Of a stretch of DNA of 64,000 bases, positions 50,926 through 60,124 are shown piece by piece. The first letter of the stretch is position 1; each line of letters opens with the position of its first letter. A model generated the notes under the pieces. The model ran no database searches, had not been told where the DNA came from, and saw nothing but the letters and a program-made list of their open reading frames with translations. The position numbers and the translations under genes were made by a program. Source of the DNA: Nostoc sp. 'Peltigera membranacea cyanobiont' N6 (GTDB taxonomy: Bacteria > Cyanobacteriota > Cyanobacteriia > Cyanobacteriales > Nostocaceae); NCBI RefSeq assembly GCF_002949735.1, contig NZ_CP026681.1:6664501-6728500 (forward strand). The letters are read 5' to 3'.

Positions 50926-51034
50926 GAACTAAACTCCTTTTTGGAACTGTTGGTTGTGATACAAATTCTCTATAAACTTGCACTTAATGATTTTTTACAG
51001 CTAAATATTAAGTACATTTTCATCGGAATTAAGA

Positions 51035-52276
51035 TTAGTGATGGCTACTAACTGTTTGTTTGCTAGATGCCATAGAACCAATGTGTTTTTTCTGGCTGTG
51101 ATTTTCGATAATTTGCTCTACAACATTTCTGTAGACTTGAGCAAACTTTTCTTTAGTATGATTTGCTCTTGCATATTCCCAAGCTTGACGAGACATAAAC
51201 TTTAAGTCTTCTACAGGCAAATTAGAAATACTTATAACTTTCGCCTTAATTTCTTCAAGGGAAAGATTATCAAAAATCACACCAAAATCGTGAACATCTA
51301 CACCAGATTCGTAGCTTAAAATAGGAATTAGCCCAGCTTGTAAGCAACTGATTACTGCTCCTGATTGTCCTTCGGAAACGGAAGGATAAACAAGCCCTAG
51401 ACAGTTATTTGTCACCTCTATAAAGTCAGGGCTACTAACATCAATCCACCCATAAGTGTGGATATTGGGTGTTTCGTACAGTTCTTTATAGAAAGCTTGC
51501 TCAAATTCTTTGTCATTACTTACCGGGCCACAAACTGTTAAATGGTATTCCGGCATTTGGGCAAAGGCATCTAAAACTAAATCTAATCCTTTAAGGACTA
51601 AAGCACTACCACCAAACCACAGAAAACGTTTTCTTACCGCTTCAAAATCTTTCTTGTCAGGATAGGGATAAACGACAGGCGAAGAAATTGGAATCCGATA
51701 CATTGGTTTATTAGCATACTTGAATGTATCGGTTGTGAAATCGTTACCCAACACAATTGCACAATCGGCATATTCAATTCCCAAGTTAGGAACCTCAAAT
51801 CGCTGTGGTTTTAAGGTTACACCTTTGCGCTGTTGTACTTCTAGAAGCCTGTTGCATTCAGCTGCATTACGAAACACCATATTTGCAATGTCAACGTGGA
51901 AAATTTTGATGCAATCTTTATTGAGTTTTGGTGCAAGTGCTTCCATCCGATGACGGATATCAATGAAAAATGCGTAGTGCTTTTGCGGAACGAATTTATC
52001 ATTGTGGAACTGGATAACATCAACGTTATAGCCCAAGTCTAAAAAAGTTTGGGCGATTTGCCAAACTTCCCAGTACCAAGTATGGTCATTAGGCATTGGT
52101 TGACCAGGTTTTAAGAGGAATGGCTCAATTCGATAAGAAAGAAGTACATTCCCCTTAGAAGGTTGTTTTGGCTTTAGATAAACAACCTGTAATGTTTTCG
52201 CATAATTAATCCGAGCTTGGACTTTTTGGGAGACAAAAGAGATAGTATTTCCCACGCGAGATAGAATATTTGACAT
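51035..52276 (-). CDS. Glycosyltransferase family 4-like
   Basis: 413 residues, GT-B type: LSYRIEPFLLKPGQPMPNDH and WYWEVWQIAQTFLDLGYNVDV in the acceptor half; FLWFGGSALVLKGLDLVLDAFAQ, HTYGWIDVSS and YPSVSEGQSGAVISCLQAGL (EX7-like with Glu-Gly-Gln and Cys) in the donor half. The second Glu of EX7E is replaced, which is not rare in GT4. Ends in a low-complexity His/Ser tail. Role within HEP assembly; donor unknown. Confidence 0.85.
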   Translation of the reverse strand: MSNILSRVGNTISFVSQKVQARINYAKTLQVVYLKPKQPSKGNVLLSYRIEPFLLKPGQPMPNDHTWYWEVWQIAQTFLDLGYNVDVIQFHNDKFVPQKHYAFFIDIRHRMEALAPKLNKDCIKIFHVDIANMVFRNAAECNRLLEVQQRKGVTLKPQRFEVPNLGIEYADCAIVLGNDFTTDTFKYANKPMYRIPISSPVVYPYPDKKDFEAVRKRFLWFGGSALVLKGLDLVLDAFAQMPEYHLTVCGPVSNDKEFEQAFYKELYETPNIHTYGWIDVSSPDFIEVTNNCLGLVYPSVSEGQSGAVISCLQAGLIPILSYESGVDVHDFGVIFDNLSLEEIKAKVISISNLPVEDLKFMSRQAWEYARANHTKEKFAQVYRNVVEQIIENHSQKKHIGSMASSKQTVSSHH

Positions 52277-52433
52277 TTATTTCTACCTAATCCCATTAAG
52301 TTAATAACTCAACTTTGAATTAGTAATTGATAGTTACGTATACATCAATCCTAATTTATTTCTTTACTTCGCGCTCTTTGCGTCCTTTGCGGTTCGTTAA
52401 AAAATAATTATCCGAACCATTCAACCCCCATAT

Positions 52434-52988
52434 CTATCTAGAAGTACCGCCAACAGTCATCATTCTTAACAAAGGCCAACTTAAATCTTTCTCAGAGATT
52501 TCAGTCACATCTAAAGGCCAATCAATGTTAAAAAACGGGTCGTCATAGCGTAAACCTCTTTCATACCCTGGCGTGTAAAATTCACCTACTTGATATACAA
52601 CTTCAGTCTCATCTGTAAGTGCTTGATAACCGTGAGCAAACATTTCTGGAACATACAAAGCGCGGCGGTTTTCTGGGGTAAGTTCTACACCAATGTGTGA
52701 TAAAAAGCTGGGAGATTCAGGACGCATATCAATAATTACGTCATAGATAGCGCCTTTAGTACAACGAATTAATTTCGTTTCTGCTGCTGGGAGAACTTGA
52801 TAGTGCATTCCCCGAATCGTGCCTTTTTTGTAGTTAAAAGACAAGTTACATTGGGCAACTGTTGGCTTTAATCCGTGGGCTGCAAATTCTTGAGCGCAGA
52901 AAGACCGAGCAAAAAAACCACGGTGGTCTGGCTTTTCTTCTAAGTCAATAATGAATGCGTCTTTTAGTGCGGTTGTGGTGAAAATCAT
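52434..52988 (-). CDS. rfbC: dTDP-4-dehydrorhamnose 3,5-epimerase family protein
   Basis: 184 residues, RmlC-type cupin epimerase. FFARSFCAQEFAAHGL, then QCNLSFNYKKGTIRGMHYQ with catalytic base H62, and PEMFAHGYQALTDETEVVYQVGEFYTPGYERGLRYDDP, which matches the family closely. No rmlA, rmlB or rmlD lies in the window, so it may act on another 4-keto sugar nucleotide, for instance the CDP-sugar implied by the cytidylyltransferase at the head of the cluster. Confidence 0.88.
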   Translation of the reverse strand: MIFTTTALKDAFIIDLEEKPDHRGFFARSFCAQEFAAHGLKPTVAQCNLSFNYKKGTIRGMHYQVLPAAETKLIRCTKGAIYDVIIDMRPESPSFLSHIGVELTPENRRALYVPEMFAHGYQALTDETEVVYQVGEFYTPGYERGLRYDDPFFNIDWPLDVTEISEKDLSWPLLRMMTVGGTSR

Positions 52989-53211
52989 GTGATTCCTTTG
53001 AGATGAATGTTGAGTAAAGAAAATAAACGAACCACAGAGGCAATAGAGTTGCCAGTGCGCCCTTGCGGTTCCCCGACTTGTAGTAACTGGCGCGGCACAG
53101 AGATATGAGAGTTTGAGAGATATTTTGTGTCAGTAATAAACCTACAAATTTGAAGCAACGCTCCTTCTCTTCCTGTGTGTTCTCTGTGCCTCTGCGGTTA
53201 ATTAAATTAAT

Positions 53212-54063
53212 TTAAGTCGAAACTTTAACTGCATCAGATGCAGAACGTAACTCTACTCTGTGATAAGTATCATCCCAGTATTGGGTGCAGAGGTCTGGCC
53301 GTTCGGGGGGATTGGCGGTGTAACAAAAGAATAATGCTGACCGGTCTTCTGTGCGGACTGTGCCGTGATGCAGAGCGTTTTTCGTATCTACAATAATGAC
53401 AGTACCTGCTGGGCCTGGGCAGGATTTCCAAGCTGATTTGGGGATGACTGGTTTTACTTGTTCATCGTTGATACCCATATAGCCTGACTTCCAAAGTTTG
53501 TAGTAAAGCCGAAAATAATTCCAACTAAATAAGGAAGTTAAAGAGCGAGGAATGTATTCAAAAGGCCCTGTTTTTTCTTCTACATCATTCAAGTAAATGA
53601 AGATTTTGATAATGCGACGGTCTTCTGCATCACTATGCCATAGTAGCGTTCCAAACTGATATTTGCTCTTGAAATCTTTGCGTAAATGTACACCATGAAA
53701 AGCAATAGGAAGACCGATATAATTTTCGATGATGTTGAGTAGCCTTTTCTCTACGCCCCAGGCATAAAATTCTGGTAAACCTGTAACTGTGTAAATTTGT
53801 GGCAACCTTTCATCTAGATGGTCGTTGTTGGGATTTTCCATCTGAGACAATTGATGGTAGGCAGCTTTGAGCAGTTCAGGGCTAGAGTTTAACCCTAACT
53901 CTGCCAGTGTTGTGACGCAAACGCCATCTTTTTTGAGAGTATTAAGGATGTTGCGATCGCGCCCTTCCAATGCTGGCAAATTTCTGCTATGCTTCCAACG
54001 AGCTACGTAATATTCAAAGTCAGACGAAAGTGTAGCTATTTTGTGTTTAATAGCGTTAAACAT
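53212..54063 (-). CDS. Phytanoyl-CoA dioxygenase (PhyH) family protein
   Basis: 283 residues, Fe(II)/2-oxoglutarate oxygenase fold. Metal ligands H143-x-D145 in LLWHSDAEDRR and distal His in NALHHGTVRTEDRSALFF, whose Arg would bind 2-oxoglutarate. Probably hydroxylates or otherwise oxidises a sugar or lipid intermediate in the HEP pathway; substrate unknown. Lies between GT2 and RfbC genes, all minus strand. Confidence 0.87.
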   Translation of the reverse strand: MFNAIKHKIATLSSDFEYYVARWKHSRNLPALEGRDRNILNTLKKDGVCVTTLAELGLNSSPELLKAAYHQLSQMENPNNDHLDERLPQIYTVTGLPEFYAWGVEKRLLNIIENYIGLPIAFHGVHLRKDFKSKYQFGTLLWHSDAEDRRIIKIFIYLNDVEEKTGPFEYIPRSLTSLFSWNYFRLYYKLWKSGYMGINDEQVKPVIPKSAWKSCPGPAGTVIIVDTKNALHHGTVRTEDRSALFFCYTANPPERPDLCTQYWDDTYHRVELRSASDAVKVST

Positions 54064-54112
54064 GGCGTAAATCCTTCTCTTATTGATATATCTTTTTTAG
54101 TAGTTTCGTAGC

Positions 54113-55120
54113 CTATGGTTTATAGTTACGCACTTCTTGAGTAGAGATTTCACTCGTTTCTGCTAACCCAAACTCTTTAGAAACCATCACATCAAAAGCA
54201 CACAAGCTGACTAAAGCCAAAAATGGAACTACTGTTTTGATGGCGGACATCGGCCATCTTCTTAAAGCACCCAAGAAAACTTTCAAGTTGACTTCTTTAC
54301 CGTTCTGCAAAAGCATCCGCCTACAAAACTGCTTAGAATATCCACTCTGCTCTAATTTCAAAATTACTTCGGGGATATGTTTGTATTGCATTAACAGTGC
54401 TGATTTTGGTTCTTTCTGCCAATAACTCACACCAACAACACATTCTAAATAAGTCTCTTTAGTGACAATTACTCTGCCATTAGCAGCACAATATCCGGCT
54501 AAATATGCCAAAGATATCCAGTTATTCTCAGCATCTTGCCAATTTTGGAGAGCGCGTTTTACTAAGTCAGTGCGATAGACTGTAGCAGTTAGAAAAATGA
54601 CTGCACCGACACTTTTTGAAAAACAATGTTCAAATATAGCTTTACCATCACCATCGCCATCTTCACTATCTATATCAAACCAGCGATTACCAACAATTTT
54701 TGGTGGATGAACTGGCTCACCAGTAATTTGGTTGCGACCAGAAAAATTAAGAAACAATAATGATAAATCTTCATATTTTCTGAGTTTATTAATTACATAA
54801 GCAATAGCTCTATCTTGAATTGGATCGTCATCACCAATTGTCCAAACATATTTTGTTTTAGTATAATTAAGGCAATACATAATATTTTTAACTACGCCTA
54901 AATTTTTAGGATTTTTATTTGAGTTAAATGTAATATTGCTAAGTATGGTTTGCCATTTTTGGATTACCTCTTGAGTATTATCTGTTGAACAATTATCAGA
55001 TACTAAAATTTCACATTCATCTTCAAAGCCTTTGATAGCTTGAGCCAACCAACTCAGTTGTTTATCTAGAAGCTGGGCCCGATTGAATGTAGGAATAGCA
55101 ATAGTCAGGAGTTTATTCAT
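54113..55120 (-). CDS. Glycosyltransferase family 2 (abequosyltransferase-like)
   Basis: 335 residues. LLTIAIPTFNRAQLLDKQLSWL, ILVSDNCSTDNTQEVI and DXD-like VWTIGDDDPIQ in the GT-A domain; C-terminal part has a hydrophobic stretch near 300 (VVPFLALVSLCAFDVM). Resembles RfbV-type enzymes that transfer CDP-dideoxy sugars, which would suit the CDP-sugar genes beside it; this is inference. Ends in AEITSEISTQE-like polar tail. Confidence 0.85.
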   Translation of the reverse strand: MNKLLTIAIPTFNRAQLLDKQLSWLAQAIKGFEDECEILVSDNCSTDNTQEVIQKWQTILSNITFNSNKNPKNLGVVKNIMYCLNYTKTKYVWTIGDDDPIQDRAIAYVINKLRKYEDLSLLFLNFSGRNQITGEPVHPPKIVGNRWFDIDSEDGDGDGKAIFEHCFSKSVGAVIFLTATVYRTDLVKRALQNWQDAENNWISLAYLAGYCAANGRVIVTKETYLECVVGVSYWQKEPKSALLMQYKHIPEVILKLEQSGYSKQFCRRMLLQNGKEVNLKVFLGALRRWPMSAIKTVVPFLALVSLCAFDVMVSKEFGLAETSEISTQEVRNYKP

Positions 55121-55320
55121 ATTAAGCTCAAATCTATAGTTAAGAGGCTACTAGCAGCAGCTTATTTATGAACAAGCTGCTTTCCAGTTTATTTTTTTGA
55201 GATTTGACAACAAAAGCTTTATAGAACTACGCCTTTTAATTACTTCTTACCTATTGTCTATATTCATAATGACAACATAAAAATAGTAACAAAAGGCGCT
55301 TTTTGGGTTATATCTAGTAA

Positions 55321-56598
55321 TTACGACGCTATTAAAAGCCTATCCGGAATCGGACACGGATAAATTTTGACTTCAGGAATAGGCACAACAAACTGTCCAC
55401 CCCATTCGCCAATAAATGCCATTTGCTCCATAATTTCTTCCTTGAGATTCCAAGGTAAAATTAGGACATAATCTGGTTTAGTTTCGCGGATTTTATCTGG
55501 TTCAAAGATGGGAATATGAGTCCCAGGTAAAAATAAGTCTTGTTTGTAAGGATTGCAATCGACTGTGTAATCGATAAAATCTTTCCCAATCCCACAGTAA
55601 TTAAGCAATGTGTTACCTTTGGCTGGTGCGCCATAGCCAACAATTGATTTCTTTTCTGCTTTGGCACTTATAAGGAAACTTAAAAGCTTATGCTTTGTTT
55701 CTTTGACTTTTTCAGCAAATGTAACATAAGTCTCCATTAGATGGAGTCCAGCAGCAATTTCCTTTGCTTTTAGATGGTTAACTCGGTCATTGATGCTAGG
55801 ATTATCAGTATTGTCATGTTTAGCATAAATTCTTAAAGAACCGCCGTGAGTTGTTAATTCTTCTACATCGAAAAGTTGTAAATTATGCGCTGCAAAAATC
55901 TTTTCGATAGTGAGGAATGAGAAGTAAGAAAAATGCTCATGATAAATAGTATCGAACTGATTTTGTTGAATCAGTTGTAAAATGTGAGGAAACTCCATCG
56001 TCAAGATCCCATTTGGTTTGAGGATGAGTTTCATCCCAGCGATAAAATCATTTAAATCTGGTACATGAGCTAAAACATTATTGCCTATCAAAAGATCGGC
56101 TAGTTTTCCTTGTATCACGAGTTCTTTGGCAGTTTCAACCCCAAAAAACTTGTTGATACTAGGAATGCCTCTGTCTTGAGCTATTTTGGCTATATTTGCT
56201 GCTGGTTCTATTCCTAAAACTGGGATTTTTTTCTCTACAAAATATTGCAGTAGGTAGCCATCGTTGCTGGCAATTTCAATAACTTGAGTATTGCAATTAA
56301 AGCCAAATTTTTCTACCATCATATCGGTGTAATCTTTGGCGTGTTTTAGCCAACTTACCGAGTAAGAAGAAAAGTAAGCATAGTCGCTAAAAATCCGATC
56401 GGGAGTTTCAAATTGTTCTAATTGAACTAAAAGAGTATCTTCAGAAACATAAGCATGGAGTGGATAAAATTTCTCGGCATGATTTAGCTGTTCTGCTGTT
56501 AGATAAGCATTGGCTAAAGGTGACATTCCTAAATCAATAAAGGTTTTGTGTAGAGGTTGTCCACTAAAACGGCATTTTGCGATCGCCATAAACTTCAA
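55321..56598 (-). CDS. Sugar C-methyltransferase, SAM-dependent
   Basis: 425 residues with the layout of TylC3/NDP-hexose C-methyltransferases: N-terminal Methyltransf_13-type part, SAM-binding core (NTQVIEIASNDGYLLQYF, LIGNNVLAHVPDLNDFI), and C-terminal Methyltransf_14 part (KSIVGYGAPAKGNTLLNYCG). In most relatives the first part binds zinc through two C-x2-C pairs; here they read CRFS and SEDT, leaving one Cys, so no zinc site. Predicted to add a methyl to carbon 3 of a keto-sugar nucleotide. Flanked by the epimerase gene and GT2. Confidence 0.85.
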   Translation of the reverse strand: MKFMAIAKCRFSGQPLHKTFIDLGMSPLANAYLTAEQLNHAEKFYPLHAYVSEDTLLVQLEQFETPDRIFSDYAYFSSYSVSWLKHAKDYTDMMVEKFGFNCNTQVIEIASNDGYLLQYFVEKKIPVLGIEPAANIAKIAQDRGIPSINKFFGVETAKELVIQGKLADLLIGNNVLAHVPDLNDFIAGMKLILKPNGILTMEFPHILQLIQQNQFDTIYHEHFSYFSFLTIEKIFAAHNLQLFDVEELTTHGGSLRIYAKHDNTDNPSINDRVNHLKAKEIAAGLHLMETYVTFAEKVKETKHKLLSFLISAKAEKKSIVGYGAPAKGNTLLNYCGIGKDFIDYTVDCNPYKQDLFLPGTHIPIFEPDKIRETKPDYVLILPWNLKEEIMEQMAFIGEWGGQFVVPIPEVKIYPCPIPDRLLIAS

Positions 56599-56699
56599 CT
56601 CACTAATTGCAAATATTTTGATAGATTAAATAAGTCCGAATCAAACATTGTTGATTCGGAACTTTAGAATATTTCTTTGCTGCTGTTCGGCAAATCTAT

Positions 56700-57728
56700 C
56701 TACTTTTTATTCCAGAAGAAATCTTTGTCAATTTGCTCGGTACGAATGAGATACTCTAGCTGTTTTAAGCGAGTAAATCCTCTAAATAAGAAAGTATCTT
56801 CAGCCATGTCTATTTGACTGAATAAATCAAATAGCTGCTGGGCACCAAGTCGGGCATTCCAATCACATTTAAATCCGGGGAGAATTGTGTTGATTTTCTC
56901 GAAAGATACCCGATAGCTGCGGTTATCTGAGCCGTTGTCACCAAAGGACAATTTACAATCTGGGAAAATATCAGCAATAATTTCCGCGATTTCTTTAACG
57001 CGATAGTTGTTTGCTGTATCTCCCACGTTGAAGATTTGGTTATGTACAATGTCTCGTGGTGCTTCTAAGGCGCAGACTATTGCTTTGCAAATATCCAGTG
57101 CGTGGACTAATGGTCGCCAAGGTGTACCATCACTGGTCATTTTGATTTGCTTACTAGTCCATGCCAACCCTGCTAAGTTGTTTAAAACAATATCAAAGCG
57201 CATTCTGGGTGAAGCACCAAAGGCTGTAGCATTCCGCATAAAGGTGGGAGAGAAGTCATCGTCAGCGAGTGGTCTGACATCTCTTTCTACGAGAGTTTTG
57301 CATTCTGCGTAGGCTGTTTGGGGATTAATTGGGGATTCTTCTGTGACATCACCTGCGGTAGCAACGCCGTAGACACTGCACGAAGACATATATACAAAAC
57401 GACGCACACCCATAGCTTTAGCTAGGCTAGCGAGACGAACTGAACCGATATGATTAATTTCGTAGGTAATATTCGGTGCTAATTGTCCGGCTGGGTCGTT
57501 GGAGAGTTCTGCCATGTGAACTATTGCTTCAACACCTTCCAAGTCATCAGGGGTAATGTTGCGGATATCTTTGTTCAGGGTTTTAGGTGTCACCCCATTA
57601 GCGTTGTATAGCCAACCAACTTTATAGAAACCAGTATCTAGACCAATAACTTCATGTCCGCGTTCAATTAACAGAGGCGGTAATAATGAACCAAGATAGC
57701 CTTCTGTTCCAGTTACTAATATTTTCAT
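56700..57728 (-). CDS. NAD-dependent epimerase/dehydratase (extended SDR)
   Basis: 342 residues. Cofactor motif TGTEGYLGSLLPPLL (G7, G10, G13), active-site SSCSVYG and YAECK (Y-x3-K). WRPLVHALDICKAIV and NVGDTANNYRVKEIAEII are usual for sugar-nucleotide SDRs. Together with the neighbouring C-methyltransferase and the cytidylyltransferase it probably processes a CDP-hexose; whether it is the missing 4,6-dehydratase or a later epimerase/reductase cannot be told. Confidence 0.9.
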   Translation of the reverse strand: MKILVTGTEGYLGSLLPPLLIERGHEVIGLDTGFYKVGWLYNANGVTPKTLNKDIRNITPDDLEGVEAIVHMAELSNDPAGQLAPNITYEINHIGSVRLASLAKAMGVRRFVYMSSCSVYGVATAGDVTEESPINPQTAYAECKTLVERDVRPLADDDFSPTFMRNATAFGASPRMRFDIVLNNLAGLAWTSKQIKMTSDGTPWRPLVHALDICKAIVCALEAPRDIVHNQIFNVGDTANNYRVKEIAEIIADIFPDCKLSFGDNGSDNRSYRVSFEKINTILPGFKCDWNARLGAQQLFDLFSQIDMAEDTFLFRGFTRLKQLEYLIRTEQIDKDFFWNKK

Positions 57729-58005
57729 TGTAGTTAATGCCTTTGTATTGATGAGTTAAATTCTTTGTTTAGTAGGGGCGCATAGCTACAGCGTGTTGCC
57801 CAAAATCCCTGGTAGGCACACACATAAATTATTTTCGAGGTATTTGTTGGGTATCAGCGCTTTATAGCGGTTCTTAATTGATGCACTACACTTTTTCTGA
57901 TGGGATGGGCCGAAAAGCTCATCCCTTTTATTTCCGGGCGCTGATGTTGCTCACCCCACAAGATTCATGCCTTAATTCAGCAGCACCGGAAGTAACTATA
58001 GATAT

Positions 58006-59220
58006 CTATGCAGTTACTACATTATCTAGATGCGAGAGTTGGGGAATTTCTGCCACAAGCGCTTTGCCGATTTCTAGAGAAGATGTGGCAGCAGGAGAAG
58101 GAGCATTGCAAACATGGATGGAGTTTTGACCGGAAACAATCAAAAAGTCGTCTACAAGCTTGCCGTCGTTCATCAAGGCTTGAGCGCGGACTCCTGCATG
58201 GGTGGGAACTAAGTCTTCTGCTTGGACTTCGGGAATTAGTTTTTGCAAACTTCTGGTGAAGGCTGCTTTACTAAAGGAACGAATGATTTCTTGGATACCT
58301 TCAGGGGCGTGTTTGGCTGCCAATTTCCAGAAACCAGGATAGGTGACGACTTCAAGAAAATCTCGTAAATCGAAGTCGGTTTTTTTGTAACCTTCGCGTT
58401 TGAGTGACAGAACCGCGTTTGGCCCCGCGTGGACGCTACCATCAATCATCCGGGTAAAATGAACACCCAGGAAGGGAAAATCGGGATTGGGAACTGGATA
58501 AATTAGTGTCTTAACCAGATAGCGTTTTTCTGGGGTCAGCTCGTAGTATTCTCCCCGGAATGGGACGATTTTGGCTTGGGGTTCAACTTTACCTAATCTG
58601 GCGGTGCGATCGCTATGCAATCCCGTACAATTAATTACAAAGCGGGTTGTAAAGTTACCTTTGTTTGTTTGCAGTACCTGATTTTTACCACTTGCGGAGA
58701 TTTTCAGAACTTTTGTATTGAGATGCAAATCCCCACCCTGCTGTTGAATTAGCTGGGCATATTTTAAACAAACTTGCTTGTAATTAACAATACCAGTTGA
58801 GAATACCCGAAGTCCACCTACACATTTTACGTGAGGTTCAATTTCCCTGACTTCTTCGGGGCTAATTCTCTTAACTTCTATGCCATTGTCTAAGCCGCGT
58901 TGATAGAGATTTTCTAGGCGTGGTAGTTCTTGTTCTTCAGTTGCAACAATTACCTTACCACAAACTTCATGTTCTATTCCATACTCTTGGCAAAATTCTA
59001 CCATAGAGCGGGAACCATCACGACAAAATTTAGCTTTGAAACTCCCTGGTTTGTAGTAAATACCAGAATGAATTACCCCGCTATTATTGCCGGTTTGGTG
59101 AAATGCCCATTGACTCTCTTTTTCTAGTACTAAAATACGCGCATTGGGATAGCGTTTTCCTAAAGCTAATGCTGTAGAGAGTCCAACTATTCCCCCACCT
59201 ATAATCGCAAAATCATACAT
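58006..59220 (-). CDS. lhgO: L-2-hydroxyglutarate oxidase-like FAD protein (LhgO)
   Basis: 404 residues. N-terminal dinucleotide motif AIIGGGIVGLSTALALGKRYP (FAD), followed by HQTGNNSGVIHSGIYYKPGS and later LSLKREGYKKTDFDL and THAGVRAQAL, signature of LhgO/L2HGDH. Established activity of the family is oxidation of L-2-hydroxyglutarate to 2-oxoglutarate. Position inside a polysaccharide island is odd for a carbon-metabolism enzyme; it may act on a sugar acid or recycle co-product. Second gene of the cluster, 131 bases after the cytidylyltransferase. Confidence 0.88.
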   Translation of the reverse strand: MYDFAIIGGGIVGLSTALALGKRYPNARILVLEKESQWAFHQTGNNSGVIHSGIYYKPGSFKAKFCRDGSRSMVEFCQEYGIEHEVCGKVIVATEEQELPRLENLYQRGLDNGIEVKRISPEEVREIEPHVKCVGGLRVFSTGIVNYKQVCLKYAQLIQQQGGDLHLNTKVLKISASGKNQVLQTNKGNFTTRFVINCTGLHSDRTARLGKVEPQAKIVPFRGEYYELTPEKRYLVKTLIYPVPNPDFPFLGVHFTRMIDGSVHAGPNAVLSLKREGYKKTDFDLRDFLEVVTYPGFWKLAAKHAPEGIQEIIRSFSKAAFTRSLQKLIPEVQAEDLVPTHAGVRAQALMNDGKLVDDFLIVSGQNSIHVCNAPSPAATSSLEIGKALVAEIPQLSHLDNVVTA

Positions 59221-59269
59221 TAGTATTATCGCACTTGAAATTACAGTAAATCCATAAAGTTATTTGGGA

Positions 59270-59351
59270 GTGGCTACTGGGTATATTTGGATATTAGGTA
59301 TTGGCTAGAAAAACTCTTCCCCAGTCCCTAGTCCCCAATCCCCAGTCCCCT
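59270..59351. repeat. STRR region at the end of rfbF
   Basis: Degenerate TATTGGG/ATTAGGT units and tandem AGTCCCC/AATCCCC heptamers (59322-59350) directly abutting the stop codon of rfbF. Confidence 0.65.
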
Positions 59352-60124
59352 TACCATACCTTCCAAGGAGCCTGACTGTTCTTCCATAGCCCCTCTAGAT
59401 AGTTTTTATCGCGCAAAGTATCCATCGGTTGCCAAAAGCCATCATGTTTGAAGGCAGATAGTTGTTCCATATCAGCTAGCTTTTCTAATGGCTGTTGCTC
59501 CCATACTGTAGAGTCATCAGCAATCAAATTGATTACTTCTGGTTCTAACACAAAATAACCGCCATTAATCCAAGCTCCATCACCTTCAGGTTTTTCTCGA
59601 AAGCTGGTAATTTTAGTTTGCTCATATCCTAAAGAAATGGCTCCAAAACGTCCGGCTGGCTGAACGGCTGTGAGTGTTCCTAATGTTTTTTGTTCTTTAT
59701 GAAATCTAACTAGCTCGGTGATATTAATATTACTTACACCATCACCATAAGTAAAGCAAAAAGTTTCATTACCAAGATGTTCGCTGATTCGCTTTAAGCG
59801 TCCGCCTGTCATGGTATTATCGCCCGTGTTTACTAAGGTAACACGCCAGGGTTCAGCATAACCAGAATGCACGTTCATCTGGTTAAATCGCATATCAAAG
59901 GTAACATCTGACATGTGTAAGAAGTAATTAGCAAAATACTCCTTAATTATGTAACCTTTGTAACCGCAACAAATGATGAAGTCATTAATGCCATGAGCAG
60001 AGTAAGTCTTCATTATGTGCCAGAGAATTGGCTTACCACCAATCTCAACCATCGGCTTGGGTCTGATACTAGTTTCTTCACTGAGGCGTGTACCAAGCCC
60101 TCCAGCCAAAATCACCGCTTTCAT
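59351..60124 (-). CDS. rfbF: Glucose-1-phosphate cytidylyltransferase
   Basis: 257 residues from ATG 60124. Makes CDP-glucose from glucose 1-phosphate and CTP, the entry to CDP-sugars. MKAVILAGGLGTRLSEETS, RPKPMVEIGGKPILWHIM, FCFTYGDGVSN and GAWINGGYFVLEPEV are diagnostic. The frame can be read up to 60283 but the extra 53 residues have no similarity and ATG 60124 has GAGG 7 bases upstream, so the shorter start is chosen. First gene of the HEP island, preceded by 327 bases without a gene. Confidence 0.93.
   Translation of the reverse strand: MKAVILAGGLGTRLSEETSIRPKPMVEIGGKPILWHIMKTYSAHGINDFIICCGYKGYIIKEYFANYFLHMSDVTFDMRFNQMNVHSGYAEPWRVTLVNTGDNTMTGGRLKRISEHLGNETFCFTYGDGVSNINITELVRFHKEQKTLGTLTAVQPAGRFGAISLGYEQTKITSFREKPEGDGAWINGGYFVLEPEVINLIADDSTVWEQQPLEKLADMEQLSAFKHDGFWQPMDTLRDKNYLEGLWKNSQAPWKVW

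Noticed and set aside
55156..55181. Small stem-loop AGCAGCTT/AAGCTGCT after the methyltransferase gene
   Set aside because: Only 8 bp with a 10-base loop and no U-tract on the transcribed strand.
57890..57935. Hairpin GGGATG..CATCCC with TTTTATTT as a terminator
   Set aside because: The T-run is on the plus strand, but the neighbouring genes are minus strand, so it cannot end their transcripts.
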